Of a stretch of DNA of 64,000 bases, positions 46,500 to 56,902 are shown in pieces. The notes beneath the pieces are model-generated. The model searched no databases. It had not been told where the DNA came from and saw nothing but the letters and a program-made list of their open reading frames with translations. Origin of the DNA: Kingdonia uniflora (lineage: Eukaryota > Streptophyta > Magnoliopsida > Ranunculales > Circaeasteraceae); the NCBI GenBank assembly GCA_014058105.1, contig JACGCM010002114.1:1116001-1180000 (forward strand), given 5' to 3'. The number at the start of each line of letters is the position of its first letter. Position 1 is the stretch's first letter. The translations under genes and the position numbers were made by a program.

Positions 46500-47200
46500 T
46501 TTCGCAGACATGTTAAAAGATGAAGTGAGTTTTACATTTGTTTTATCTTATGTCTGGTAGAGTTCTTCGATTGAAAACTATTATCACATTTGTTTTAATC
46601 CTGGAATTGAGTAGAGTCGGTCAAACCAAGTGTAATCTTGATTTAGCTGATAGAATATCGCAGACATATTGATTGAGATGAAAGCTAGTTTTACCTTTGC
46701 TTTATCTTATGTCGGGTAAAGTCCTTCGATTGAAAACAAGGGTTATCTTTATTTTAATCTCAGAAGATTTAGTAGAGTGAGCGAAGCCCAGTGTTATCCT
46801 TGATTTAACTGGTATGATGTCGCAGCCATATTGAAAGAGACGAAAGCTAGTTTTACCTTAATTTGCTTTATCTTATGTCTGGTAGAATCCTTCGATTGAA
46901 AACAAGTGTTACCTTTGTTTTAATCTCAGAAGATTTAGGAAAGTCTGCCAAACTAAGTATTATCCTTGATTTAACTGGTATGATGTCGCAGCCACATTGA
47001 AAGAGATAAAAGCTAGTTTTACCTTTGCTTTATCTTATGTCTGGTAGAGTCCTTCGATTAAAAACAAGTTACCTTTACTTTAATCTCAGAAGATTTAGTA
47101 GAGTTAGCCAAATCAAGTGTTATCCTTGATTTAACTGGTATAGAGGTCGATTGAAAGCTAGTATTATATATGCTTTAATCTATGTATGTCTACGAAGTAG
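46500..47200. repeat. Minisatellite in element A, ~160-166 bp unit, about 4 copies
   Basis: The anchor GCTAGTTTTACC (variants) recurs at about 46524, 46683, 46845, 47011 and 47156, spacings near 160, 162, 166 and 145. Each unit carries TTGAAAACAAG and TATCCTTGATTTAACTGGTA. Copies are moderately diverged. It lies between integrase and the antisense ORF. Confidence 0.85.
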
Positions 47201-47329
47201 AGAGATATGTTGGAGAATTGAATTTTTCATTGAATAGAAAAGAATGTACATTGGATGGAGATGAAAATCTCACTTTTGGAATGAAAAAAATGAGAAACTG
47301 AAATTTAGTGAGGAACTTAATGATAGTAC

Positions 47330-48440
47330 CGTTTTAGTCGCCTAGTATTCCAAGGATTTGAGATGTAGACTTCCTCTTCTGTTAGGAGGTAGTATGATCC
47401 CAGGCCTGAGAGACCTGTGATAAGGAATGGACCCTCTCAATTGTCTGCTAGTTTCCTAGCATGAGGCTCTTTGCGTTATTGAGGCATTTCTTTGAGGACG
47501 AGGTCATCGATTTGGATGGTACGGCTCTTGACTCATTTGCTGTGCAAACTGGCCAGCATATGGTAATATCGACCTAGGTTAGTGATAGCACATTCTCTGG
47601 TCTCATCGATCCAATTGCGTTTGCTGGCCAATTCAAATTCATTTTCTTTGTCAGTTAGCTCGTGATCTTTGACTGGATGATAGTATTCTGAGGGAATGAT
47701 GACCTCAGTACCATAGGCAAGGAAAAATTAAGTACAGCCGATAAATTGACGTGGAGTGGTACGATATGCCCATAAGATATAAGGTAGCTCGCAAACCCAA
47801 TTCCTTTTTTTCTGTGAGAGAAGTTTTTTCTTGAGTCCATCCACGATGGCTTTGTTGGTGATTTTGGCTTGGCCATTGCCTTGAGGGTAGTAGGGATTGG
47901 ATGGTGAATGGATGATATTGTGTTAGTTGAGGAAAGCTATGATTTTTTCTCTAACAAATTGGGGCCCGTTATCGATATGAATCAGGTGGAGGAACCAAAA
48001 CTGAGTGATGATGTGCTACCAGATAAAATGGATGGCATCTTCTTCTCTGGTTTGACAGAGTGGAACGACTTCTACCCATTTTGTAAAATAATTGGTAGCT
48101 ACGAGTAGGTGGTGGCGGTTACTTGGAGAATTAGGAAATTTGCCGACAAGATCGAGTGCCCATTTTTTGAATGGCCAAAATACCTTGCCTGCATGGAGTT
48201 CAAGCGTAGGGGCGCATATCATTTGTCCATATCATTGGCAAGCGTTACATCTGCGTGAGTACTCTTCTGCCTGCTTGTGCATGTCGGGCCAGAATACTCC
48301 TTGTGTATTAGTTATGTTTGCTAGTGATCGACCTGCGGCGTGGGAACCACAAGTCCCTTCATATAATTCGCAGAACATCTCGTCCGCTTTCTGTTTGAAG
48401 AGGCACTTGAGGTAAGGCCCCGTGACTGAATGGCGGTATA
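47330..48440 (-). pseudogene. Element A: integrase
   Basis: Reads VFWPFKKWALDLVGKFPNSP (first Asp present), NYFTKWVEVVPLCQTREEDA, HIDNGPQF (second Asp present) and YYPQGNGQAKITNKAIVDGL, where Lys replaces the catalytic Glu of the DDE triad. LWAYRTTPR and a chromodomain-less C-terminus follow. Stops near 48015, 47925 and 47730 confirm decay. Confidence 0.87.
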
Positions 48441-48525
48441 CGGCACCGTTTTCATTTGTGTAATGTTTTGAGTTGTTGATCAGCTATCGGCGCTCCTTCA
48501 GATCTGTTGGAAGTAGTCTTTTGCA

Positions 48526-49130
48526 TTAGTTATCGATTCCGAGGTAGGCTAGGAAAGGCTTTTGCCAATTATTCTCTTCCCCTTTATCGCCCCCAGTGCT
48601 GATCGTGCATATAAAAATGCAATCAATATTGGGGGTTAAAATTACTTTAATCTGGAGATATCGAGCTTCAGTACCCAAGAACCCGGCGAGATATGCCAAG
48701 GAATCGGCATGTCTGCTTTCACCTCGAGGAAGATAACCGAGAGCTACTTGCACAAACTTGCTCATCCTATCTGCAATGAGTGTTGCGTACTCGATCATCT
48801 TGTCATTCCTCTTGTATTGCTCAGAATAATGGTGGACGATAAGTAGTGAATCTGTATAAACTGAGAGTTTTGGGACACCGAGCTCAAGAGCGAGGTCGAG
48901 TCCGTGAATAAGAGCGTCGTATTCGGCAAAATTGTTTGAGGCCTCGAAATCCAAACGAATTAATTTCTCAATTCTGTCGTTGGAAGGGGCAATCAATACG
49001 ATCTCAATTCCTTACACTGCGGGTTCTGCTGATTCATCTAGAAGAAGTCTCGACCCTTTCCTTGTAATCCATTCAGCTCGTTCGCCAAATTCTTTGGGGG
49101 TGGATCATCTGAAGTTTCCTCTGTAAGGTC
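48526..49130 (-). pseudogene. Element A: second (archaeal-type) RNase H
   Basis: The 156-codon frame 48526-48996 reads FEASNNFAEYDALIHGLDLA, LELGVPKLSVYTDSLLIVHH, then a helical stretch ending GYLPRGESRHADSLAYLAG. SNNxAEY, YTDSxLIVHH and HADSLA are the active-site blocks of the extra RNase H that marks the Tat lineage. Here the domain is nearly open, one of the better-preserved parts of A. Confidence 0.9.
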
Positions 49131-49270
49131 AGGATCGTGCTCCTCCCACTCAGGATCTTTAACAAAATAATCTGCGAGAAAATTGGTGACGACCTGACCC
49201 TTTTTGGAATGACATTGTTCAAATTTTAAATCATGTTATACCAAGCTGACTGACCATTGTTATACTCTTC

Positions 49271-50330
49271 TCAATTTTTCCTTTTTGGATAGAACTTCCC
49301 GAAGTGAGTAGTTTGCCATGAGTTTGACTGAATAAGCTTGGAAGTAGTGCTTGAGTTTTTGCGAAGTTTAAACAAGAGTGAGAAGAAGTTTCTCAATTTT
49401 GGAATATATTGTTTCCATAGGAGTGAGGGTTTTACTGATGAAGTAAACTGGCTTCTCAATTTTCCCTTCAAGTCGAATAAGAATCGAGCTGACTGAATTA
49501 TTTGTAATTGCTAAGTAGATAATCAGTTCTTCATTATCTATTGGGGTACTCATGATGGGAGACCTCCCTAAATTGGTTTTGAGATCCTAAAAAGCTACTT
49601 TACATTCTGATGTCCAATGAACCTCTGTATTTGGCAAAACTTTTCCTCTTTTGGTATAACCACGGAGTAATAGGAACAACCAACGACAAGGGTTTGAAGA
49701 TTTTGAAATGAATCGATTGATAGCGGTAATCTTGCCACCAAGTTTCTGAACGACTTTCATTATTTTTGGAGATGGCATGTCGAGGAGAGCCCGAACCTGA
49801 TCTAGATCGGGCTCAATCCCTTTCTTGCTGATGAGGCGGCCGAGAAATCGACTTGAATGTACGCCGAATTGGCACTTATCAGGATTGAGACGCGTCCTAT
49901 AAGAATGAAGAATATTGAATATTGTGTTAAGGCTTGAAATGTAGAGTTCTAGAATTTTTCCTAGATGTGCTTTGAACATAGTAGTCATCAACCGCTGATA
50001 AGTCGTGCTTGCGTTTTTAAGTCTAAAGGGCATGACTTTGTAGCAGTAAAGTCCTCTTTCAGTGATGAAAGTGGTATTTTCTTGATCTTCTTCCAAGAGT
50101 GGAATCTTATTATATCCAGAAGCGTCCATCACAGATTGGAGTTTGTGACCTGCTGTGGAATCAAAGATTTGATGAATGTTGGGAAGAGGGAAACTTTCCT
50201 TTGGAGTATGTTTGTTTAGATCAGTAAAATATACATAAACTTGGACTTTTCATTCTTCTTTGGGACAACGACGATGTTGGATATCCAATCTGGATATTTA
50301 ACTTTTCATTTCTCAATCTGAATATTTCTG
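49271..50330 (-). pseudogene. Element A: reverse transcriptase and RNase H
   Basis: The RT is recognisable from PDWISNIVVVPKKN through MMDASGYNKIPLLEEDQENT and TERGLYCYKVMPFRLKNA. It then reads AHLGKILELYISSLNTIFNI. The stretch that should carry VYVDDMLVKS between KILE and the next helix is missing while the frame stays open. RLNPDKCQFGV and GRLISKKGIEPDLDQVRALL follow. The RNase H part is EKPVYFISKTLTPMETIYSK (49368-49553). Without the YxDD aspartates this RT cannot polymerise. Confidence 0.88.
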
Positions 50331-50758
50331 GAAATAGCTTTGTTTGTAGCTCCTCGAGGCCCCGATCTTTCCCGCGCAGAAATTCGGGTAGTTTCTGTCA
50401 ATTGATTGCGATCACGTGTTGGAGGAGCCTACTGAGTATTTTGCAGAGCTTGTAAGGCATTCTGCATGGTTGTCATCATATCATTTAAGCACTGTCAAAT
50501 GAGCTTGTCGTTCGGTATCGAGCTCCTTCTCACGAAGCTCTTGGTCGAGAGTTAATTGGCATTCGAGCTCATTGCGCTTCTCAGTTTCGATGTTGAGATT
50601 CGCTTGTAGCTCTATAAGTTATTCTAGCTTAAATGAAAGATCGAGCTGGATTCCGGTCACTGGTCATCTGGAAGTGACCATGGTTGAAAGTTGTAGTATA
50701 GTGAATGTATGCCTTAGGATATCGTGGAAATGATTTCTTTCCCATAGACGACGCTAAA
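50330..50758 (-). pseudogene. Element A: primer site and gag N-terminal remnant
   Basis: After the primer site the minus strand encodes a short coiled coil, LIELQANLNIETEKRNELEC and TLDQELREKELDTERQAHL, as in the gag N-terminus of element B. It then jumps, within about 150 nt, to the RT start (KVKYPDWISNIVVVPKKN). The capsid part of gag, the zinc knuckle and the protease are therefore deleted. Confidence 0.7.
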
Positions 50759-51373
50759 TGTAATGGCCTAATTCCGTAAGCTCGAAGTGGCTTAGAGTTA
50801 GCTATTACACCAATGTACATGTGACACGACTATTGTTAAGCAAGAAATGACACAGGTAATTTAGCGTGGAAAACCTTTGAATAGGTAAAAAACCATGATC
50901 TCGAGTTGAGGGTTTTTGTAATAGTAACATTTATTACTTAAGGCTGTTATCTTATTACAAGTGATTTCTCGACTTTGAAATGTTTGATCTTGTAAATAAG
51001 AAGTTTTAAGTTTGAGAATCTAGAAAATATAGTTTTCTTGGTAATTTCTCATATATTTTTTCTGGTCCCTCTCTCTCTTGGAACTTTTCTTATATAGGCC
51101 TTCTCCATAGTTTTTTATCGTACTGAAGCACGTTCTCCGAACAATGTGGTTACTGGCGGTTGACTGAGTAACTGTTAAGTTCGTGAGAGACAAGTATCTT
51201 TGACTTGTTCAGGTTTTTATGCTTGAGCTCGGCTCACGTTCTTCATAAGTTCGTGGAGTAGGTGGCAATGTTAACTGTGGAAGTCATATGGAGAATGTGT
51301 GAGCCTGACATGGAGGTAGTTCGAACTGAAAGGAAGCTTGATCTGGGGTAAAGTCGAGGGGTAGGCCCCTATA
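50759..51373 (-). repeat. 5' LTR of element A
   Basis: Starts TGTAATGGCCTAATTCCG, ends GGCCCCTATA, and is flanked on the right by GTAAC. It matches 22889-23496 with numerous substitutions, so A is older than the nested pieces inside it. Confidence 0.9.
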
Positions 51374-51600
51374 GTAACCGCAGCTATGATTGCTGAATGA
51401 TTATCGTCATCCATAATTGATTCAATAAAATTGCTAAACCAGCTTTTACAGCTCTTAAGTTTCTCGTCGTCCTAAGCAGCTATTTCTTTTAAGAAATCAC
51501 AACTCCTTCAGAGATCATATTGTTAAGTTCCATGACTGCCTGTTCTGTTATTTCTAGGGAGTCGCGTATTTATCTATAAAACAAGTATCATAAATGTTTC
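51374..51600 (-). pseudogene. Unidentified exon-like ORF interrupted by element A (part 2)
   Basis: The minus strand reads KSWFSNFIESIMDDDNHSAI up to the insertion point. A second frame reads DSLEITEQAVMELNNMISEG just upstream. Stops and frame changes show decay. GTAAC at 51374-51378 and GCAAC at 22884-22888 are the near-identical target copies, so this sequence and 22692-22888 were contiguous before element A arrived. Confidence 0.35.
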
Positions 51601-52670
51601 ATAAAAGAGTTAGCTCAATGTTTATGTTCTCGGGATCTATATGAAAATTAGACAAAGAGTCAAGTTTAACAAGGCAGGCAACAACCAGTCTTTATTGTGA
51701 AGAGGGATATCTGATTTTAGCACTCTCCGTAGAACTTTTGTAAAATGCCAAGAAATTATGGATCTATGAAACTGGTCGGACTCCAGAAATCTTTCTAATA
51801 GTCTGGATGCTGCAGATATTGTGGAGAGAATCTAACTCTACTCCTTCACATAATTGTTTGACACCTATCCTTTATTAACTCTAAGTTAACCCACATCTTT
51901 TATCGTCATCTCCCCTTTGTAAATTTTATATTAAATAAAAAAATTAATAAAAAAACAAAAGAATAGGTAAAATCTAATCTAAAAAAGTTTCCACTATGTA
52001 GTATTATAGTTTGCCTTCTTGTGGTGACGCTGAGACAACTCGTTCCATTTCACAACAAAGTTTTAGTAAAACCGTCATTAAGACAATTTTGAATTTAAAA
52101 AATCTACGACTATATCAATGTAAATTCTTCAAACTATGGGTAACCTAATTTTACTATATTCTTGAGCTTCAGAGTATATATAACCTGTTTTTCATAGATT
52201 GTCTAAATAATATATTGTTGGACGACATCTATATCAAGCTTACTGAAGGACCAATTTAGACCTCTTCATACAAATATATTGTTTGGGGTTGAATTTGTTT
52301 TCTTGAAGATGAATCTAATAATGAAAAATTCAAAGTTGATTTGTTGGAGATGAAGCCAAACAAGAAAATTTATAATTTGATTCAACAAGGAAGAGAAGGC
52401 TGAGTCAACTCAGAGAGGGAAAATGACTCGTGCCTTCTTCATAATCAAATGGTGTGATCACTTCATCAACATTATTTGTTCCACCTTTAAAATTGAAAGC
52501 TTCCAAGCTTCAAAACAAAAAGAGAGAAAAAAGAGTTTGTGTTGACTTCTGGATGGAGAGAGTATAATTTTTTTATTATTATAATTTTATTTTTTTATTA
52601 AAATAATTATTTATAATAAAAAAATCTAAGGAATAGATTATGGTGAAAAGAGAAGGTTAACTTGGAGTTA
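51601..52670. other. Flanking sequence, no gene recognised
   Basis: AT-rich. No domain or transposon ends seen between the exon remnant interrupted by element A and the MITE at 52671. Confidence 0.5.
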
Positions 52671-53592
52671 GAGGTTGTTTGTTTTTTTACTTAATTAACT
52701 TAATTGACCAAATAAGTCAAATAAGTTTGCTTGTTTTTCCATTTATAAAAAGTTCTTTTTAGTAATTGGACCCCACTTTTCATCACTTAAGATAAATTAG
52801 AAATCCTAACTTATCTGAAATCTTTTTTGCTGAAGTTGAAGGGATTTATACGAAACTTAAGAAAAAATATTTAAACCCAATTATACCCCTATTTTATCTC
52901 CATATTTCTTCATATAGTTCATCTCTCTCTCCGTTCTCTATTATTCGAATCAAAACCCCTAATTCTTCATAAAACTAGATCAAGAATGAAAGCAACTAGG
53001 GCTTGAATCAATATATAACTTGAAATAATTGTTTCTAAAGATAAGTTTTGATTAACATTAGTAACTCCCTTGAAGATTCTCAAATTACTGTGACCAATTA
53101 TGGGTTTCAAGCTCAATATATTTGTGATTGGGTGATTTTTTATTATTATTTGAAAGTTGTTGGGTTTAAATCTTGGGTTCCATCAATTACGATATTTCAT
53201 GGGTGAGTTCAACTTTACTATTCTCTGAGATAAATTTATTCATATTATATAGTAAAAAAAATCAATTTATAGCATTGAAGAAAAATATAACATATTGATT
53301 TAATTATTAGAGTGCTTGACCTATTTTTAAAGCTTGTCGGCGAATTGAATGCTGAAAGATTAATTGGTATGTTATTTTATCGATAATAATTACTTTGAAT
53401 TTTAATTGTGATTATGAAGTAACATATTCGGCAAAAAATAGATAATTGGGTAATTTTGACAATTTGACAATTTTCACACCGTTCAGACTTTATATTTATA
53501 TTTTTACGTTTCTGCTTCAACAGTCAGGTGCTAGATTCAGCAATCAGAATCAAAATAAGCAATTATAATCAACAAATAAAACAAACAACCTC
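52671..53592. mobile_element. PIF/Harbinger-like MITE (non-autonomous)
   Basis: Terminal inverted repeats GAGGTTGTTTGTTTTT (52671-52686) and its near-complement ending GTTTGTTTGTTGGAG-like sequence at 53577-53592. The element is flanked by TTA on both sides (52668-52670 and 53593-53595). A TTA target copy with GAGGTTGTTTG-type ends fits the Tourist/PIF-Harbinger group. There is no transposase; the 922 bp are AT-rich and non-coding. Confidence 0.75.
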
Positions 53593-53595
53593 TTA

Positions 53596-55230
53596 GGTAT
53601 ATTATCTCACTGTTACAACGGGTAGAATGGAATCGATGCCTTGGTTCTCACTCCGCTTCATATCAACTCATATACTTTCTAGTAATTTATTCTTGTCGTC
53701 TCTTTATTTAAAAACAAACAAAAAAAATCATTGTTATTAGATAAAATTAGTAGGGGAAGCATAATTCGCACTTACAAGCCTCTTAGGATATGACCCTGCT
53801 TAATTTCCCTTGTACTCAACGGTACACCGTGCGCTTACGGGTCTATAAGATGTCGATTTTATATATAATCGATTACTCGAGTCTACTGTCAATTTCAAAC
53901 CTTCTTCTGTTCCCATCCCCATAAGGCCCCAAGGGCAGCAAATCTTTAGATTTGGATCAATCATAGCTTTAATTCATCCAAATCTCTGATATTGGTCTTA
54001 ATCGTTGATGCCCTAGATTTTTGTTCTCTCCAAAATCAAAATTGCAAAAATGGCATAGTCGCTGATGATTCGAGGTTGAAAAACCCCCAAATTAAACACC
54101 CGAATTATGAAATTGAGAATCGCAGCGGATCTAGAATTGTTGAGAAATCGAAGATGAAGATCGAGATCGAATGATAAATCGAAATTTTGGTGATCGAAGA
54201 CCGAAATCGAGATCTGAAGTTATAGATCTATTCAAGCTTAAAATCGATATCTGTATCAACCAAAATCAAAATTATGTTCTTTTCTAATATCTATTAGACT
54301 CAACAAAGTAGGTTACATATCATGAAATTTTGCGAAAGATTGAATTGACGTTGGCTCAGCCCCTTTAATTAGTATTCTCCAATATTTTGTTAAACTTAAT
54401 GAACTTTGTAGCCTCCATATAAGTAAAACCAGCCAATCTGCAATGATAAAATCAAACTTTTATGGCAATTCCTTAATGCAATTGGTGTCATAGTACTTGG
54501 ATGTCATGCTCTATATATTAGTTTACTAACCTAATATGAGTCAAGCATATTATGTGAGGTATAACTCTCATTTTTCAAATGTAACTTTTAATTTTCTTTT
54601 GGTTAGTTTTCTTCTGTAATTTTCTATTTCTTTTGGTTGTTGTATTTTCCCTCTCTTGTAACCTTCTTATTTTCATCGAGAAGAAGAAGAAGAAGAAAAT
54701 GCTTAATTACCTAGCAAAAAAAGAATTTTTTTTAGTGAACTGGCCCAATATGAGTCAAGCATGCCTTAGACATTTTTAGAAGGTATTACATATTACTTCA
54801 GGAAGTCTTTGCCCATGAGACAAAGTAATCAAGACGAGAATAGCCTCAATTTAGTGCAAGAATACATACACTGCGACTTTCAATCCTTATTTTGAGCTTG
54901 CTTAATGTTGGATGTGTACCAATGTGATCCATCTCATAGTGAGCCCAAACGCCGAAAGTCACTATGCCCTTTTTGGTTAAAACACAGATCCATTTTTATA
55001 GAATCACAAAAACTGGGCTCTCATATCCAAAAGAAAATCAATCACAATGACCGCGGTAATTAATCCGGTAGTCACGGGTAATTAGAAACCTCACATAAAA
55101 CATCAATAAAAATCCTAAACGTAAATCTGGTATGTAAGCAAGCAAGCATCTGAATCACATGAACGAGAATACAAAAAGCATAACATGTAATGAAAATCGC
55201 ACAACTTTAAAAACATATCAAAGGTTTTAA
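53596..55230. other. Intergenic sequence upstream of the response-regulator 3' end
   Basis: Contains a ~30-bp imperfect direct repeat (see 54520-54764) and a short GAA run (about 54678-54696). The open frame 53992-54174 is short and without domain. No gene supported. Confidence 0.5.
54520..54764. repeat. Direct repeat flanking a ~200-bp segment
   Basis: AATATGAGTCAAGCAT occurs at 54533-54548 and exactly again at 54749-54764, with partial similarity for another ~14 bases upstream of each. The enclosed 200 bp are T-rich and end with A- and T-runs. This could be a retroposon with a long target duplication or a small tandem duplication. The upstream similarity favours duplication. Confidence 0.5.
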
Positions 55231-55236
55231 TTTATT
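55231..55236 (-). terminator. AATAAA polyadenylation signal of the response-regulator gene
   Basis: AATAAA on the minus strand, 39 bases past the stop codon, a normal place for a plant near-upstream element. Confidence 0.6.
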
Positions 55237-55274
55237 CTAGGACTTCACCTCCTTTAATTTATAAAAACATTGCC

Positions 55275-55793
55275 TCATAATTTCTTCTCTATCCTTTGGA
55301 TAAAAGCTTGGACTGTGGTAAGCTTCAATGGCTTTGAATGAAAGTCATCAAGCCCTGCATCCATAAATTCTTCTTTTTCACTTGTTGTATTTGCATCAGT
55401 AACACCTACAATCATTGATGTCATGCCCATTTCTCTTAGTTCTTTGGTGGCCTAGCACAAATAACCAAAATAAATTATATTTCATGTATGAGAACCATAA
55501 AGTTACCACAAAGAGCAATGAACAAATGATAAACCACTCAAGATAGACCAAGTCTTTAAGAAACTTACATGAATTCCATTCATAATAGGCATGTTCCTAT
55601 CCATTAAAATCAAATCAAAAATTGCCCCACCCTTGCAAATATCTACGGCCTCTTTGCCGTCCTCTGCTACTTGAGTGACGACACGGCGCGTAGTCTCAAC
55701 AATCATCTTGTTGAATAAACGTATCGTTGTACAGTCATCTACAATAAGTACTCGAAGCTTCCTGTTAGAGTTCTCAGTTTTGGTAGAATCCAT
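55275..55793 (-). CDS. Stand-alone response regulator, type-C ARR22/24-like, two exons
   Basis: Exon 1 (55569-55793) encodes 75 residues from MDSTKTENSNRKLRVLIVDD to DRNMPIMNGIH and ends in phase 0 at a consensus donor CAT|GTAAGT. Exon 2 (55275-55451) follows an acceptor TTTGTGCTAG and encodes 58 residues ending FIQRIEKKL before TGA. The 133-residue product is one receiver domain with no output domain. All receiver residues are present: the acidic pair in LIVDDCTT, the phospho-acceptor Asp in LILMDRNMP, Thr in MIVGVTDAN, and Lys in FHSKPLKL. Length and the LREMGMTSMIVGVTDAN block match type-C response regulators, which take phosphate from histidine-phosphotransfer proteins in cytokinin-type phosphorelays. 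It likely acts in cytosol or nucleus; no signal or membrane segment is seen. It is the only intact-looking gene in the window. Expression is not shown. Confidence 0.9.
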
Positions 55794-55836
55794 TACGATG
55801 TTTGCTACTCTATTCAGGCATAGAATGGTCCATAAA

Positions 55837-55844
55837 TATATATA
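55837..55844 (-). promoter_or_regulatory. Candidate TATA box of the response-regulator gene
   Basis: TATATATA within a TTTTTTATATATATTTA stretch on the minus strand, 44 bases upstream of the ATG, implying a short 5' leader of roughly 10-20 bases. AT-rich surroundings make chance occurrence possible. Confidence 0.35.
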
Positions 55845-55849
55845 AAAAA

Positions 55850-56288
55850 GTTAATAGAATGAAATTGTGAAAATCTATTTTTCCTGTATACAAAAATATT
55901 TTTTAGATTGCCCGTATATGATATTAAGATGCAATAAAATCGTGAATGAGAAATATAACAAATATGGAAGATAAGAAAAAGACATGAGACACTTAGAGAA
56001 TCCGAAGAACAAAATCAAGCACATTGCAAAAATGATTTATTTTTGCTCTATATCTCTTCAAATCACTTACAAGAGGCAAGTTTATATGAAGAATATATGT
56101 GCATGATTAACATGGTTCAATAGCGATCTTTGACAGTAACTCAAACATTTGAAAATGATTGTAATATTAGTCTTTTTTTAATTGCATTAATTAGCCACAA
56201 CGGAAACAACGCGGTTCAACAGGTAAGTCCTCAAGGTAGAATCAGTACAGAAGTGGAAGGCTAAAGCCATCAATAAACCATTACAACC
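55850..56288. other. Intergenic, no feature seen
   Basis: AT-rich spacer between the response-regulator promoter and the LTR element. It ends in PBS-less sequence next to the LTR (AACCTAATCC). Confidence 0.5.
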
Positions 56289-56619
56289 TAATCCACAATT
56301 TCTAGGAGAGTACTAATTAGAAAAATAATCAAAAAGATAACAAATAACACACAATAGAATTGGTGGTGAGCCCCTTAGGGTTTCTTTATTGGTCTATAGA
56401 AATATTATAATAGAACTCCTAAATTCCAATTAGGTTTTCTAACCGTAGGCTTGTCCTTTTATATGGTACAAGTCATATTTTAGAAGTTGAACTCATATTG
56501 CTAAATTAGAGTAATACTCTAAATAGAAATAATAACTCATACTTCTAAAACTAGATAAATACTTTAAAATAGGAGTAACACTAAATTAGTGATACTTTAT
56601 AGATCATCTTGGATCATGG
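56289..56619 (-). repeat. 3' LTR of the short LTR element, split at its start by a hAT MITE
   Basis: Matches 58610-58949 throughout. The first bases (CATGATC on the minus strand) are duplicated by the MITE insertion at 56620-56894. Confidence 0.82.
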
Positions 56620-56894
56620 CCAGGATTGACCCTAGCTTTTTTAAGGCCCTGTGCAAAAAATAAAATTGGGCATTTTTTACTTGATTTTTTTTTTCTAAGG
56701 TTTTTTTTAGTATTTAGGTTTGTGAGACTCTGTAGATAATTGGGTTTGGTTTTGTGAATTTTAACTACTTTTAGATCGAATTTGAACTTGGTTGGGCCTA
56801 TTGTAATTTATTTTTTTAGGGATATAGATTTTTTTTTCTTTGGGCCCTTTTCTTTTCAGGTCTTGTGCCATCACACACCCCCATGGTCAGGCCT
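56620..56894. mobile_element. hAT-type MITE (275 bp) in the 3' LTR
   Basis: Flanked by the exact 8-bp duplication GATCATGG (56612-56619 and 56895-56902). The ends CCAGGATTGACC and, on the other strand, AGGCCTGACC are imperfect inverted repeats. The interior is T-rich with GGCCC near both ends (AAGGCCCTGTGCA, TGGGCCC). An 8-bp target copy is the hAT hallmark. Confidence 0.85.
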
Positions 56895-56902
56895 GATCAT
56901 GG

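Larger units (their letters stand above)
22889..51373 (-). mobile_element. Element A: Ty3/gypsy, Tat-type LTR retrotransposon
   Basis: LTRs at 22889-23496 and 50759-51373 (608 and 615 bp) are clearly homologous throughout. On the minus strand the order is 5' LTR, primer site (TAGCGTCGTCTATGGGAA, about 50740-50757), truncated gag, RT, RNase H, second (archaeal-type) RNase H, integrase, minisatellite (46500-47200), antisense ORF (plus strand), purine tract (GCGAGGGGGCGAT, complement of about 23497-23510), 3' LTR. Two RNase H domains plus an antisense ORF downstream of pol define the Tat lineage. Without element B it is about 10.4 kb. Gag and protease are largely deleted and RT lacks its catalytic box, so it is dead. 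Confidence 0.92.

Noticed and set aside
22889..51373. Integrated plant pararetrovirus
   Set aside because: LTR pairs, Tat-type dual RNase H and integrase are present and no movement or coat protein is seen, so these are Ty3/gypsy elements.
52671..53592. hAT element
   Set aside because: No 8-bp duplication. The flanks share only TTA, which fits PIF/Harbinger.
54520..54764. SINE with 16-bp target duplication
   Set aside because: Similarity between the repeats extends upstream of the 16 bases and no pol III boxes or tail adjoin the second repeat, so a small duplication is as likely.
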